Positions 11,131-23,639 of a stretch of DNA of 64,000 bases are shown here, piece after piece. The stretch lies in the NCBI GenBank assembly GCA_033980235.1, contig CM067075.1:20286844-20350843 (forward strand), read 5' to 3'. How positions within the stretch are numbered: position 1 is the first letter of the stretch; every line of letters starts with the position of its first letter. Position numbers and translations under genes: made by a program. This DNA comes from Diadema setosum. Taxonomy: Eukaryota > Echinodermata > Echinoidea > Diadematoida > Diadematidae. The notes under the pieces were generated by a model. That model saw nothing but the letters and a program-made list of their open reading frames with translations. It was not told the origin of the DNA and searched no databases.

Positions 11131-13006
11131 GTTTACCTTTGGGAGCAGTGATTTCAAAAATGTTCAAGATACCACATTTGATGCATATGTGTAGGTCTGT
11201 TGTATCATAAAACATCCTACCATATGAAATATTTGCAATAAAACCTAAAATATAAGGAGATATCAGGGTTTTTCTGAGTAAACCGTAACTGTATACGGTT
11301 TAGTCTGGAAACATTTTTATTATAACTATTGTTCACATTTTGTGTATTTAACAACACTTAACATCGATTATACGGATTCAAATTTTGACAGTGGTTGTTT
11401 CTCTCCCTAACTCACATTTTAGAACTATTTTAAAGCACTAATGCTTTCATCTGCAAATGGTAAATTATGCCTTTAATACTGCAAACAATGCTAATCTCCT
11501 TCATTAATTTGAAAGAGCGTCATTTCAATACCAGCTTTTAGGTTTTGTGGACTAGTATTCCTTATCAAAGTGATAGCTGAAGTCCATGAATACGAATAAA
11601 GCAGGGAAGTACGAGTATTGCTGCGTGATTTATATCACTGTGTGCGGTGCGTGATGTGCGAACTGTCATGCTGAGATAAGAATTATCATCGCAAACTTCA
11701 TCATAAGAAGTTGTAAGAGAAGTTACTGTACATTACTTTGTAGAAAATAATCCTTTTTTTTTTCTTGTGAAAGATGATGAATTCGCCTTGTATTTTACAT
11801 TGATAATGCATCATATCAATCATCATAGTATTGTTTGAGGCATTATGATCCCATGATGTTTACTATCATATTGATATAGTATGCCAATATCACTTTGCTT
11901 TGCATATATATGTTGCATATTATGTTGTTCGCTAATTCAAAATGAACACATGAAGACGCAAACAGTACACATCTGCTAGTTGTGTAATTATCTTTAAGAC
12001 AGCCGTGTCAAATAAATGCATATCAAACAAGTTGCACTAAAAGAAACTGTGCTAACATGAAATCGAAATGCACGAAAATGCCATGTTTCTTAAAATCATA
12101 CTGCAAAAGATGAATTGCTCATACAGGATGTATCATCCACGTGCTTTTGTCTCCTATCAGAGTTGAGTGCACAGATATGACACGCTTCTCTTTGATACAT
12201 TATCGCAGGCTGCTGTCGTAAAGAGATTGACAACACGTTCTGCTCAGCCCTGACATTGCTGTATTACTGTACCCCGTCCCTCGCAGGCAATATTCCCACC
12301 CCTATAGCTCCATTCACTCCAACCTCACTCCAGAAAAGATGAAAGCGGATTCTACATCGGAAAGGATGCCTTTGCTGTTAATCAATTAAACCCCACCAGT
12401 ACGTGCACCATGGGCATCTCGATTTCATTCAAGAGCACAATAAACTTCTCAACCTCGTAGAAAATAATCCGAAACGAATAGAATCTTAGGACACAAACCA
12501 TCAATAAAGCTGACATATTTACCAAACACAGAATCTACAAATTAATGAAAGCGATTTGTTATGTTACAACGGACAAGTCTCTGTCCAAACAGACTTCTCA
12601 GTTTAATCCTTACAATCGCTGACGTTCCTAGACAATAAAGGGTACCTGACATTATTATAATAATGATATACACCTAATGACAGGACACCCTCGCACGGCA
12701 AAAGCAGCACTGATTCGGACACCCTGGATCAATATGCCCATGCTATCATTATTCATCATTTTATCACGATTCTACCAGATTCTGTTATGGTGATAGGTGA
12801 GATATCACCATCACAAGGCATTGTGACCACGCGCCAGACTGTCTTTAAGAGTACAAGGAAGTTATGTCTTCTACCAACCTTAACTTATTTTATAGGCTAG
12901 CTTTCATCCACCCCTGTGATCCTTTCTTAAGCCAAGTGATCACACCATTTCTCCTTGTTTGATGCTGTCTTCCGATCGCTGAAAGTTTTATATGTGTCTA
13001 AGAATG
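11131..13006. other. intergenic, no gene seen
   Basis: About 1.9 kb downstream of the GPCR stop with no recognisable coding exon, RNA gene or repeat family. The GPCR 3' UTR probably lies in its right-hand part, but the extent is unknown. Confidence 0.5.
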
Positions 13007-13012
13007 TTTATT
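13007..13012 (-). terminator. AATAAA overlapping the GPCR stop codon
   Basis: On the minus strand the last sense codon and TAA stop form part of AATAAA. It is the closest poly(A) hexamer to the stop; if used, the 3' UTR would be only about 20 nt. Other signals further downstream may be the real ones. Confidence 0.3.
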
Positions 13013-14048
13013 TGCCCATTTTTCTTAACACCGAGGACTTTGCTGCACCAAATATCGGTGAAAGAATCTTTCCTGAAAAGTTTCTCTGGCAACCACAAAG
13101 TTCTCTCAACGCTTGTCGAAATTTACGATTTCTAGCGCTGTATATGAAAGGATTACAGCATGAGTTGATAAAAGCTAAACAAACGAAAACGCGATAAACG
13201 TCCGAGTAGAGGTAGGCTGGGTAAAGTCCCAGGTTGAAGAGGAAAAAACATATCTGATCAGGGCTCCAGCACACAATAAAGAGAACGACCACAATGAATA
13301 CGGTCCTTGTCATGTCGTGCATCGTCTTTATGATTTTCAAAACAGGCGCTGGTACCTCACCATCCACTTGAAAACTTTGTGTCTGCGCCCGAAGTTCTTT
13401 AGTAATCCCACAATGGCTGCCAATCATGATGGTAATGGGTATAACGTACTTACACAAGAAAAGTATGGCTCCAGAAGAAGCATTCGCTACTCTGGAGAGA
13501 AGTAAAGTCACACAGCTGTTTGTGTTGATGTCATGCTCGGAAATCACAATGACAAATGAGTTCAACAGGGCGGACAGTAGCCAATTGAAGGCAACAATAG
13601 AGAGAGATCGTCTGGCCGTAAACCAATGCTTGAATCGGAAGGGATAGGCCACGGCAAGGAAGCGTTCAACGCTGATTACAGACAGCGTGAACACGGACGC
13701 CACTGCCGATATCCACATGAAGATGTTTGAGTACTCGAGCCGACAGTACAACCTGCCGACCCACGTCCTCGGGAGAACGACTGCATGAGGTCGGGGAATC
13801 ATCCACAGAGAGGTGCAGAAGTCGGCAAATGCGAGACTAGCGATGAGGACGTCGGTAGCAAACTGAGATCGACCACGACGGAAGATGATGGCCATGACCA
13901 AGAGGTTGCCCACGATGCCGACGACCGAGAGGATGAGCTGGGTGACCACCCACCATGTCCACTCGACTGGTAGCCATAGCCACTCTTGGCCTAAGGTGGG
14001 GGAGGTGTGGCTCGTCGTGAATTTATCTGGCCACTCCCTTGATGCCAT
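13008..14048 (-). CDS. class A (rhodopsin-like) G protein-coupled receptor
   Basis: A 346-residue seven-transmembrane receptor in one exon. Visible hallmarks: GN in TM1 (47-48), LAFAD in TM2 (72-76), the TM3 cysteine C102 expected to pair with C179 in extracellular loop 2, ERF in place of DRY at the end of TM3 (128-130), W155 in TM4, P204 in TM5, CWSP in TM6 (260-263) and NPFIY in TM7 (299-303). C317 and C320 after helix 8 could be palmitoylated. The N-terminus is short (about 33 residues) without N-glycosylation sequons, and the third loop is short, as in many peptide-type receptors. Function: plasma-membrane coupling of an extracellular ligand to heterotrimeric G proteins. The ligand cannot be told; large intronless orphan receptor families are common in echinoderms. 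A good acceptor lies 3 nt before the ATG (T/C tract, then CACAAAAG at 14052), so a 5' UTR intron or upstream coding exon is possible. Confidence 0.93.
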   Translation of the reverse strand: MASREWPDKFTTSHTSPTLGQEWLWLPVEWTWWVVTQLILSVVGIVGNLLVMAIIFRRGRSQFATDVLIASLAFADFCTSLWMIPRPHAVVLPRTWVGRLYCRLEYSNIFMWISAVASVFTLSVISVERFLAVAYPFRFKHWFTARRSLSIVAFNWLLSALLNSFVIVISEHDINTNSCVTLLLSRVANASSGAILFLCKYVIPITIMIGSHCGITKELRAQTQSFQVDGEVPAPVLKIIKTMHDMTRTVFIVVVLFIVCWSPDQICFFLFNLGLYPAYLYSDVYRVFVCLAFINSCCNPFIYSARNRKFRQALRELCGCQRNFSGKILSPIFGAAKSSVLRKMGK

Positions 14049-17000
14049 CGCCTTTTGTGAAAAAAAAGAGAGAATATTAAGATGAAGATTATCAAAATGA
14101 AAGTAATTTCATGTAAGTAGAAAATTTTCCTTGTGGCCTTGTGCTGAGACATTTTTTTTTTCTTAATGATAGTATGATTCACGGTTCCCCGAAGCAAACC
14201 CCAAAGCCCGAGGCAAACGAGACTATATAGAAGATACACATACGATTTAGAAAAAAAAAAGAAAAGAAAAGAAAAGGAAGAAGACATAACAAGGCAGAGA
14301 CATGTATTTAGGCTTGCGAATAGGCGTAGCACTCTTTTTCTATGCTAAATATATTTAACAAAATTTATTGTTCACCTTTGGGTTCATCGACGGATCGCTA
14401 GATACATTTTTTGCGATATTTTATCGTTGTATATGTCCCAAGTACAATATTTCAGACACAGTGATAGTGCTCATGTGGTCTCATTGCCGTGAGATGTCTA
14501 GTTTCATGTGCCTCCAACTCCTCTCGTATAGATTTCAAAACATTGATAAGCAAAATTAATCAAAATGACCAATCCTATAGGATCAAAAGGTGTTAGAATT
14601 ATGTCCACTTCCCTCCAAGTACTCATGTTTGGTCATTGAAACAAACGTAATCACCACTGGTTGTCATTCTATCGTCAACCATACATTTTCCTTCTTGAAC
14701 TTAGCATTTATACCACTTCGGGAACGAGTACGGTATAAACTGGCATATAGGCCTATGTACCAAACAAAATTCTCACAGTCTCAGATAAGATAGAATACGA
14801 AAAAGAGCATTGCTGTCGAGGTTTTTATCTGCGTTTTGTTTGTTTATTACTTCAAGGATGATCTTTCTCCTTCCCATGAAATTCAAATACGGATGCGGTG
14901 AAATTTTCTTTCTTTTTGTATATCCAAAAAACAACAACTTTAGTAGTGTAAAAGAGGAGTTATTTCCTTTTGCTAATTGCTGCACATCGGGTATAATATT
15001 TAGACAAGAAATTATTAATCAGTTATTTCGTTCATCAAATAGTGCTTCAAACACACACACACAAATACGTACACATGCATTGCACACGTATGTATATGTC
15101 AATATAATGTATACTGTCATTACTTATGAATACATCCATATCAATATATTTCAAATAGACATACATAAATTCACTAAGTGTATCGATGTGCTTGTTGTGC
15201 TTGTAAGAAACGACGCCTAGCTACGTCACAGCAAAAATGAATTTCAAATTCAATTCAATTCAATTCAAACTTCATTTCATTTTTCGAAAAGAACGTAAAC
15301 ATCTCACTTTCTTTGGTAACAGAGAATAAGGTTGCATAATCAAAACAAAGTAAATTGAGAAAAATAAAATTGTGGAACCGTGGAGTTACAAATACGTTGT
15401 CATGAAATTGTCTGAAGTGATATAAACGATATAACAATACCCAATTGTGGATTAATGAAGTGGGTAATAACTATACGCAACATTTCATTAACATGTATGT
15501 TCGTAATAGATGCAGATTAAAAAAAAAGAACATAAGCACTGATAAGCGATACGTTTATGCATCATTAACAAAGTCTGACTGACATGATGTGAATAAAACA
15601 TTGATACAAAAAATAACAAAATGAAAAGACGGAAAAAAGACGCCAAAAAAGAAACATAAATGATAAAGCACATAATGTTACCTTCCTCTGTCTTCTCAGA
15701 TAACTTGAAGATTGCAGGGCAGTAATAGACAAGCGCCTTGATCGTGGTGAAGAAAACAGTGCAGAGATAGCAGGACGAGGGGTCAAAATATTTGTCGCAT
15801 GTCTTTCCAACTTTCAAAACAGATTGCAAATTACGCTTCTTGCACATCACATCGCAGCATCATTGACACTCAGCCTGGTCTGATGAACCTTCCTGGTAAC
15901 AGGTGAATTTTATCACAGAATGGTCCGAACGACGGGAATATTCCTCTTAAAGTTGAGTCGCCATCATTAAAGAATGTATGATGAGAGCCCAACATCAACC
16001 AGGTATCACGAGTTTTCCATCTCAAGGTACATTTTTTTTTGTACCGCATATTTCAATAAATATATTTTCACAATCCATTCAAAAGGATTCCTTCATACAC
16101 TGATTACTCATTATTCGATACCCACAAGGTGTAGTCAACATTGCCGATTTGCTGTTCACTCATGCATATTTACGGAAGTTCTGAGGTGCTTTCATTCCGC
16201 CGCTTTTAGCCGAGTTCTCCTCTCAAAATATCAGGGTAGAACCAATACTGCGAGCGACAATTGAGCAGTGCAAATAGTTTTGTTTGCATGGAAAATACAA
16301 CCATATGAATCAACACGGTCGAAATCATGAAGCCACCCCTTATTTCGTGACTTTAATAGATGTTGGCGCCTGACTCACTAATTAATTCGATTTAGAAATG
16401 GCACGACAAGCATAATATTCTGCGTTAAAGGAAAGCCTAGCCGTACCATGTGTCATCAAATTTCCACTCTGTATACATTAAGATATTATTTGAAAAGCAT
16501 CGGACGATACCGTGTGCATAGTTCCTAGCTAAGTTTTAAAAGATCTCTTTCTCTCTCTCCCTTTCTCTGTCGTATTTTTAAACTTTTATTTTTTTTTACC
16601 TCTTTGAGAGAAAAAAAAAGTAAAGAGATGTTTTGATTTAGTGAGACCTGACCTTGAGAAACCATTTCCTCTGCAATTTATATTGAAACTAATAACCACA
16701 GATATCACAATAGTATGGTTGGCCTATATATCTAAATAAATATGATAAATGAAGAACACAAGTTTCGTTCGTGAACGTCATTAATGAGATATACATTGAC
16801 TGACTGAACTGTCTCGTCGATCTTGTAGAACTCTGTGAAATATCACGTGACCAAAGATGACCTAGGAGAGAAGCAGACGAGTCACCACTGTACTTTTCTC
16901 CTCGCTAGATGCACTATCATCTCGCATTGTGATGTCACTAATTCATCCGTTTAAAGATTAACGGCTATCATTAATAAATTAATAAAGTGAGAGGGTAAAT

Positions 17001-17400
17001 GTAAACGACCCATAAGACTGTCGATGAGTTTGTGTGTGCGAAAGAGCCACCTGCTTGCATGCAATTCCCGTCGGTACCGACCAAATCTTCTAAAAATTGA
17101 TTTCTCAAAGAAGTAGATTTCGAGAAGCGTTTTCGAAAGCCGATCAGCAGAAGATATTCCAGTAAGACCTCCTATGAAGATTCCTGCATTGAAGGAGAAA
17201 TAGTCCCGATCAGATGTCGGCCAATTGCTGGCGAAATTGGTGATGCCAATATAGCGAGGAATAGCCTGTCTTGAAGATACATCCCATGTCTTGAAGATAT
17301 ATCCCGTCGGCCTCCGCAAGCTCTACCCGTAAGAGATTGGCGTCTAATACCCTCCCTCCCCTCCCCTCCCCCCCCCCCCCAGCCAGTTTCTCCAAATCGA
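14049..17400. other. intergenic, no gene supported
   Basis: Holds a short (ATTCA)n run at about 15,246-15,268 followed by a T/A-rich LINE-tail-like segment, and a CT-rich patch near 16,545-16,570. A minus-strand open frame of 122 codons at 16,951-17,319 has mixed composition but no recognisable domain, no paralogue here and a small internal duplication (TCTTGAAGATA twice near 17,270-17,300). I do not call it a gene. Confidence 0.45.
15246..15268 (-). repeat. (ATTCA)n LINE-tail-like run
   Basis: A short pentanucleotide array followed by A/T-rich sequence, like the 3' microsatellite tails of LINEs seen elsewhere in this window, in antisense orientation. No reading frame remains. Confidence 0.45.
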
Positions 17401-17417
17401 ATATTTCATGCGGGGTT

Positions 17418-17704
17418 GATCACGGGGCCGGCGCAGTGTTGTCAAAAGTGTGGGGGCCCACTTCCGGGTTTCATGAGCTAACAAGCAAAAAAAAAAACAA
17501 CAACAACAACAAACAAAAAAAGGTCCTCAGCTCATCTCTCCCCGTCCATTTCCGGGTGTTTTTAGTGCCACTTACGTACTTCCGGGTTGAAAAAAGTGTG
17601 GGGGCCCAAAGTGATGACACCTTATGTATTCCTTTGTATGGTGCACAACAAATGTGGGGGCCCGGGCCCCCACGGCCCCCACGGCTGCGCCGGCCCTGGA
17701 TCAC
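17418..17704. mobile_element. 275-bp inverted-end element with GATCAC duplications
   Basis: The ends are GGGCCGGCGCAG inverted repeats (left from 17,424, right ending at 17,698). GATCAC is present immediately outside on both sides (17,418-17,423 and 17,699-17,704), as expected of a 6-bp target duplication. GTGGGGGCCC occurs near 17,449, 17,598 and 17,653. A miniature non-autonomous DNA element is the best reading. Confidence 0.7.
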
Positions 17705-17829
17705 AAGCGTTGAAAGTAGCTGTATGTAAAATTTTGAATAGCAGTGTACAAAAGTAACAAAACAGTCGGAAAATGACAAAGAAATGAAATGAACACGAAA
17801 CTGGAGAATTTCAACAAAATCAGACACCT

Positions 17830-17976
17830 GGGGTCCGTTTCATAAGACTTGTCATCAGTGACAAGTTGTCATAGATGTGACAAGCTACTGAAATCCTTGC
17901 ATCTGATTGGCTGAGAGCAAATTTGTCATAGAAATGTGGCAGTTGTCACTGATAACAAGTTTTATGAAACGGGCCC
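17830..17976. mobile_element. 147-bp palindromic MITE
   Basis: The left end GGGGTCCGTTTCATAAGACT and the reverse complement of the right end (GGGGCCCGTTTCATAAAACT) match over about 36 bp with three differences, around a core that contains TGATTGGCTGAGA. A decayed relative with the same core lies near 23,690-23,770. No target duplication is clear. Confidence 0.75.
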
Positions 17977-18465
17977 CACGTCATGTGATTTTCGCACCAT
18001 TTTTTTTTTTTTTTTGAAAGTGGTGCAACAGGATCCTGACTTCAACCCTTTTAATCCACTAACCATCTCTCTTCTGTTTTGATGCGGATGTTTTCTACGA
18101 TGTCAACGCCAAGTTGAAAGGATTAAATGATTGCCTAACCCATTTTAAGTGGTGTTTATGTGATATTTGCGTTTGACTCACTATGCGAAATTTAGTTCTC
18201 GAGCTATTAGACTACAGGCTGAAGACTGAAGACAAGTTGATTGTCAATCACGCAATGTTTGCGTAATCTGTACTTTGGACAAACGACTGGTGCAAGAGTA
18301 TACGTCATTTCAATCAATGATTCTTGCGTCAAGTTGTTTTTATTGCAATCCGGGTGACAAATTGCCATTCATCGATTTAAACAACATATCGATAATCTGG
18401 TGCTTTAAGTATTTTAGCCATGATCAAAACCATGTGCATACACACTCGGGTATTCCCCACTCACT
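17977..18465. other. intergenic, no gene seen
   Basis: Contains a T-run at about 17,999-18,016. No supported feature. Confidence 0.5.
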
Positions 18466-18730
18466 GTTGCATTTCGTTATTCAGATGCTTCGTTAATCCG
18501 AAAATGAAATAAGGTTTTGCTATATTTCATGCTATATTTTGTACACCGACACTCTTTGTTTAACATGCAAATAAATGAAAATGAAATGCAATAAAATAAG
18601 GCTCATTATACCAAAGGTTCGTAATTCCGAAGACTCGTTATTCCGATGCTTCGTTAATGCGAAATGAATTAATGGTCCCTGTTACCAAGTGTTGCTAATG
18701 CGAAAATTAAATCCGGAAATTGTAAAGAAA
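18466..18730. repeat. TTCGTTATTCCGAA module cluster 2
   Basis: Repeated CGTTAATCCGAAAATGAAAT and GTTCGTAATTCCGAAGA variants, related to the clusters at 8.0 and 24.9 kb. Confidence 0.75.
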
Positions 18731-18868
18731 ATAATTAATCTCAAAACGCTATAAGTTTCGTTACTACTCATGTTTGTTTGTTTGTTTTGTCCTTTTTGGC
18801 TCACAGGATAATTTAGAATATCGTTCTGACAGCGGAGCTATACAGTAGCTCCACTTTCTGACGACATA

Positions 18869-18947
18869 TTCAATTCAATTCAATTCAGTTCAATTCACTT
18901 CAATTCACTTCAATTCACGTCAATTCAATTCAATTCAATTCAATTCA
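18869..18947 (-). repeat. (CAATT)n array
   Basis: About 16 units of a CAATT/CACTT pentamer, followed by TGTTATTTAAATACTCG. In this window such arrays mark the 3' ends of LINE insertions; read on the minus strand it is (GAATT)n. Confidence 0.8.
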
Positions 18948-19379
18948 TGTTATTTAAATACTCGTGAGCAAAGATTCATCTTCGCGGACCGGTGAGCATG
19001 GTCAGGTATACAGCTATTAAATCCCAAAGACAGAAGGTTTAAAGGCCGGCCTTTGTGGGTGTATCATGCGTTACGCACTTTGTGATAGAATTTCATCGTT
19101 TGATATGGTAGCACATCGGAATTTCCGACAGAGCAAAGGGCATGAACTCTATATTTACATGCTTGAGTTAAGGGAAGAAAGTATACAGTGTGTAGCAATA
19201 TCAAGTTTCTTTCCTGGGTTGTACGGGTACTATCATGTCAGTTAGAAGTAAATAAGCAGATGTATGGTAATAAAAATAAGAATTAAAATGAAAATGTGGG
19301 GTTGTGTGCGTGGGGAGGGGGTTGTATGGTGAGAAGAAATTTGGATCGGAAATGTATTTTGATTTTTGTTTCGATCAGT

Positions 19380-20600
19380 AGGAGGATTTATGTGATTATG
19401 AGAGGTCCAGATTGACGCTGACAAAGGGTAATCCAATCCCACCTTTGGTTAAGGCATGGCAGGATTTTGAGGATAAAATGATGAACCCAGTGATATTTGT
19501 ATAAAAGGGAAGAGTATTTTTATTGTGATATATATATGAAAAGGGTATTTATAATGTACATCATACTTTACAAAGAGGTTTTTCTAAACCAGCTGGGAAT
19601 TTTAAAAATGTTGGGTATTGACGGAAATGATGTACTTAAGAATAAATTATGTTTATACTGTTCTTCCAGAGAATTGGAAAGAGCCCACAGGTAGTGTAAG
19701 ATTTCAGCAAATCGATGTATTAACTTATGATATACAGTTGAAGATTTTGGTAGGATATCAAATTTTAAAAATATTTCAGCAAAAAAATTGCGTTAGTATT
19801 TTGTTACAGATCTATAAGGATTGTATACCTTGGAAATTAAACATACTGAAAGGAAGTATGCTTTCACTGATACGGAAATTAGAACATTATTTAGTAGACC
19901 TAAAAGCACGAAATTACTCAGGAAGCACAGGGAATTTATTTATTCATTTATTTCGGTTTTATTTCCACAGGGTAGTCTCATCAAGACCAGCAGGTCCTGC
20001 TCTTCCAGAGAGCCCTGCCCATGATACAAATACATAAACATTCATCTTAACTAAAAAATAACATTCAACATTATTGAACAGTAAAACATTAAAATCTACA
20101 CAATTGAGTACTTATTAAAATACGAACAATCAAAATCAAATCAAATCATCTCAATAAATATATTCATTTATTAACAATTCAGTTATTAGACGGTGCGATA
20201 TACACTAGGGGACATTTTGTTCAAGTTTTGTTTTGTGACTGATAACCTTTGTTCTTATTGTCAATTGAACAGTGTAGAAAAGGAAACTTGTTCACGTATA
20301 TTTTTTTTTTTTAGATTTTGTTAAAGTAAAGCCAATGTGGCGGTTTCTTATTGGGCGTTATAATTTAGTTGAGTTAGAGACTCTGGACTGGAGAGATATT
20401 TTCTTGGGCTCATGAGGTAGTTCAAATCGAATTAAATGTGTGAATGCCTTGATAATTTTGATAAAAGTTGTGATACTTCGGTCAAGAGTAGAAAATAATT
20501 TACCCACGAGGGAAACGATAAAGACAATTGTTTTGGATTTTATAGAGGGGGAAATGAAAATTGCGGCAGAAGCAGGCAAGCTTGGGTTTCATTTGTGAAA
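19380..20600 (+). pseudogene. decayed L1/Tx1-like LINE, C-terminal part of ORF2
   Basis: Plus-strand reading frames broken by stops and shifts still read like the region after the reverse transcriptase of L1-type LINEs. DCIPWKLNIL lies near 19,823. A knuckle-like DNLCSYCQLNSVEKET is near 20,240-20,285. WRFLIGRYNLVELETLDWRDIFLG starts near 20,338, and NNLPTRETIKTIVLDFIEGEMKIA ends near 20,575, all in the expected order. A (TTTATT)-rich piece at about 19,935-20,160 interrupts it. Clade assignment is by pattern only. Confidence 0.55.
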
Positions 20601-21000
20601 ATAGAAGCATTTGAAGATTTTGTAGAGGTTTTTTTTATGATTTATTCCCATTGTTCATTGTTGTTGGGAGGGGTAGGTGTACAGATTAATGGTTTGAATT
20701 ATATATTTCAATGATGCCATTTTTAATCTTTCTTCCCCCACGTTAGACGTATGCTTACTTTCGGCTTCTGGCATATTGATGCCTAGGAATCTGCAATCAT
20801 AAGTATTATGGTGGTCGGGTTTTTTCCCCCTAGGTCAGTTTTGTTTTCTGGTGTCAGTCTAGGGAACGGGTAACCATGATACGTCATGTATGCAGTGCGA
20901 TTTGGCGTGTGAGAGTTTGTGTTTGTGGGTGTGTATGCGGATATGCTTTTTTTTTCTTGGTTTGTTTTGTATTTAATTTTGTAATGTGTGTTTGTTGAGA
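20601..21000. other. intergenic, no gene seen
   Basis: T/G-rich DNA with no supported feature; possibly the decayed 3' end of the LINE remnant to its left. Confidence 0.4.
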
Positions 21001-21185
21001 GTCACTTTCCTGGGGGGGGGGGGGGGGATATGTGTAGAGAAGTGTGTGATGGGCTTATCTCGAAAGGGTGCGGCCCGGAGTGGAGCGGAGCGGAGCGCTC
21101 AACGCACCCGTTCGAGACAAGCCCCCCTCCCCCTCCCCCCCCCCCCCCCCCCCCGTTTGTCTCGAAGGGGTGCGTCTGGAGGAGT
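21001..21185. repeat. G16 and C20 runs with a TCTCGAA-GGGTGCG hairpin
   Basis: A run of 16 G (21,012-21,027) and one of 20 C (21,135-21,154). Between and around them TCTCGAAAGGGTGCG (21,058) is answered by CGCACCCGTTCGAGA (about 21,103) and then TCTCGAAGGGGTGCG (21,160), so the first and second, or second and third, copies could pair. GGAGC is repeated near 21,080-21,095. Confidence 0.7.
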
Positions 21186-23639
21186 ATGTTCGATAACAGT
21201 AGTCTGGACATTGACGCCTTCAACGTCGGAAATTAGTAGGCCTATAGTGGTTTTGTGCTTTCTCGAATGTACGCGTAAGCTAGTCTTAGAAGCCAGACTT
21301 TTTGTCCCCGTAATAGTTCGCGAGGGGACTATAAAAACAGGCTCCGTACGCAGACACGTGTGTGGCAAGTTCTTCAAACACACACACACACACACACACA
21401 AACACACAAATACACGGAGGGGACAAAAATGTAAATTTTAATGGCTTTGTAGTATTTTCTAAACATATTTTTGCATTGCGTTTTATGAATTTTTAAGTTG
21501 CCGAAATTATTGGGGCAAAACGATACTTCTCCCCCCCCCCCCCCCATCGACGCCTCTGCCGCTCTATCGTTCTTACAGATTTTTAGAGGCAATAATAGAT
21601 ACCGTGACCACAACAAGTCTAGCCACCGTTGACCACGCCGCCAAATTTACGTTTTACAGTTTTATATTGTTTGTTTTGTTACTTTTTTGTTTTGTTTTGT
21701 TTGTTTGTTTTTTTTTTGGATTAGAAACAAATACAACACAATTTCATAAGTGATTCAGCAAATTACATCGGGCGTTTGTCCTCTCCGTGTAGATCCCATG
21801 ACTGACATAAATTTGCATAAATTAACATGATAGCTCCTACAATGCCCTATCAGATAAAAAAATAGAATAAAAATCCACTATAAAATGTCTCGAGAAGTAG
21901 CATATTCATGTTTTTGGAGAAATTTTCATAAGGCCCAATGAATTTCAGAATCATGTGTTATAGTCTAGGCTTGAAGGCACCTATCCTTATTTTTTTATGT
22001 ATACAATGTTTTTTGATGGTTTCTTGTCAATTCGAGGGTGCTGATTCCAAATCCGATTGATGCCACTCGCGTAACCTTGAGCATTTTTGGCAAAATGCAA
22101 AAATCCAAAATGGCCGCCAAATTTGCTAATTTGGCTGTGATAATCAGAATAAGGCGCATTCTATTACCAATAATTCCGCCAAACTTTGTACATTTTCTTT
22201 CCTAGATTTACTCCATCTGTATTTGCTGGAGAATTTTCATTTCATATTGGTTCATTTGGTATTTAGAGCTCATTTTCAATTCAAAATGGCCGCCATTCCT
22301 ATGCTCCTGTAAATTATGTATGGCAAAAAAAAAAAAAATGCATGGAAATATAGAACAAATTTACTTTATTTCCAGTCCCGTACCTACGCTGTTATAAAGT
22401 GTTGCGTGTGCAACACAAATATATTGGGTGCCACTTACAATATAATGGGCCTACATGTATTTTTATTCTTCAAAATGGTCGCCACTCTTATTCTGTACAA
22501 TATGAATGGCAAAAATATATGTGGAAATAGAAAGCCAATTTGCTGGGTGTTTTTTTTTTTTCTGACATCCAGCTACATTGTTTATTAAGATCTAGTGCTG
22601 ATCACATATCTGAAGGATGTTCTTAACAAAAAGTTATTCTTTAGTAATGCCAAAGTCCTTATTTACCATATAAAATTAGGATTATAACTAGGAATTATGA
22701 ATGGTAACCCTTACGATGTTTAACACAATTTCTTATCTCTTATTATGTTTCATCAAAGAATATAAGTGCACTACACATCACGCAAAAAATCAATATACCA
22801 TCCAGTTCTGCATGCAGGTTGCATATAAAAATGTAATACTAACACAATATTAAGAACCTAGATACATGGTATTTATCAAATAATGTTGAAAATGGAGGGG
22901 AAGCTAGAAAGCAAGGCTTCTAACATGTATTTCACTGAAACCATTATTGATAGGGTACAGAAAAGGTGCAAGGAATGGGGGGGGGGGGGAGAGTCCTGAG
23001 GTGTGTTTGAAATGGATAATAACTTCCATCCCTTTTATATGATATAATTTAAGGGTGTTCCCGCCTTGATGTTATCGAGCAAACTTGATTTTCTTCTTGA
23101 ATTAAAACAACAACAAACACCGGTGAAGGTATAAACGAAACTGTCCAAACGCAATACCTTTCAAACTATTCAAAACAAAGGACCAATGTGAAGTACCTCT
23201 TTCAGTTCTGTCACACTTCCCATGTGTTTATTATATGTACTTTGACATCATGAGGTCATTCATTCTCGTCTTAAAACCAAAACTGTTCTTTTTTTATTGT
23301 CTTCAAAGATCTCTTTAATTTGATGTTTGGCAGCAGGCGACATCAGCCCCAGATTTGCAGGATTCTAGGCCTAAAGATGCATATCAGTCCTGCAATTGTC
23401 TTAATTGCAACCACATCTGATGATGTTCAGCACTTCCATGACTTCCTCAAGGGTCAGAGGGTGATTATTTGCCATAGGACTAGGATGAAAGCCCGTTGAA
23501 GTCGTCTGGCTTTGTTGCCAGGCCAGAGACAGTATTGTAGGTAACTTGGTTGGTATCAGAGATGGCCTCAGACCAGCATCTGCACCATCCGGTTTGGGGG
23601 TCAAAGCTTTCAGTGATGGGGGGGGGGGGGGAGATCTAG

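Noticed and set aside
16951..17319. 122-codon minus-strand frame
   Set aside because: No domain, no splice partners, a simple internal duplication; length is possible by chance in 64 kb.
23401..23604. Minus-strand 67-codon frame with mixed composition
   Set aside because: It reads well locally but matches no family I know, is followed by stops and lies in the core of a repeat.
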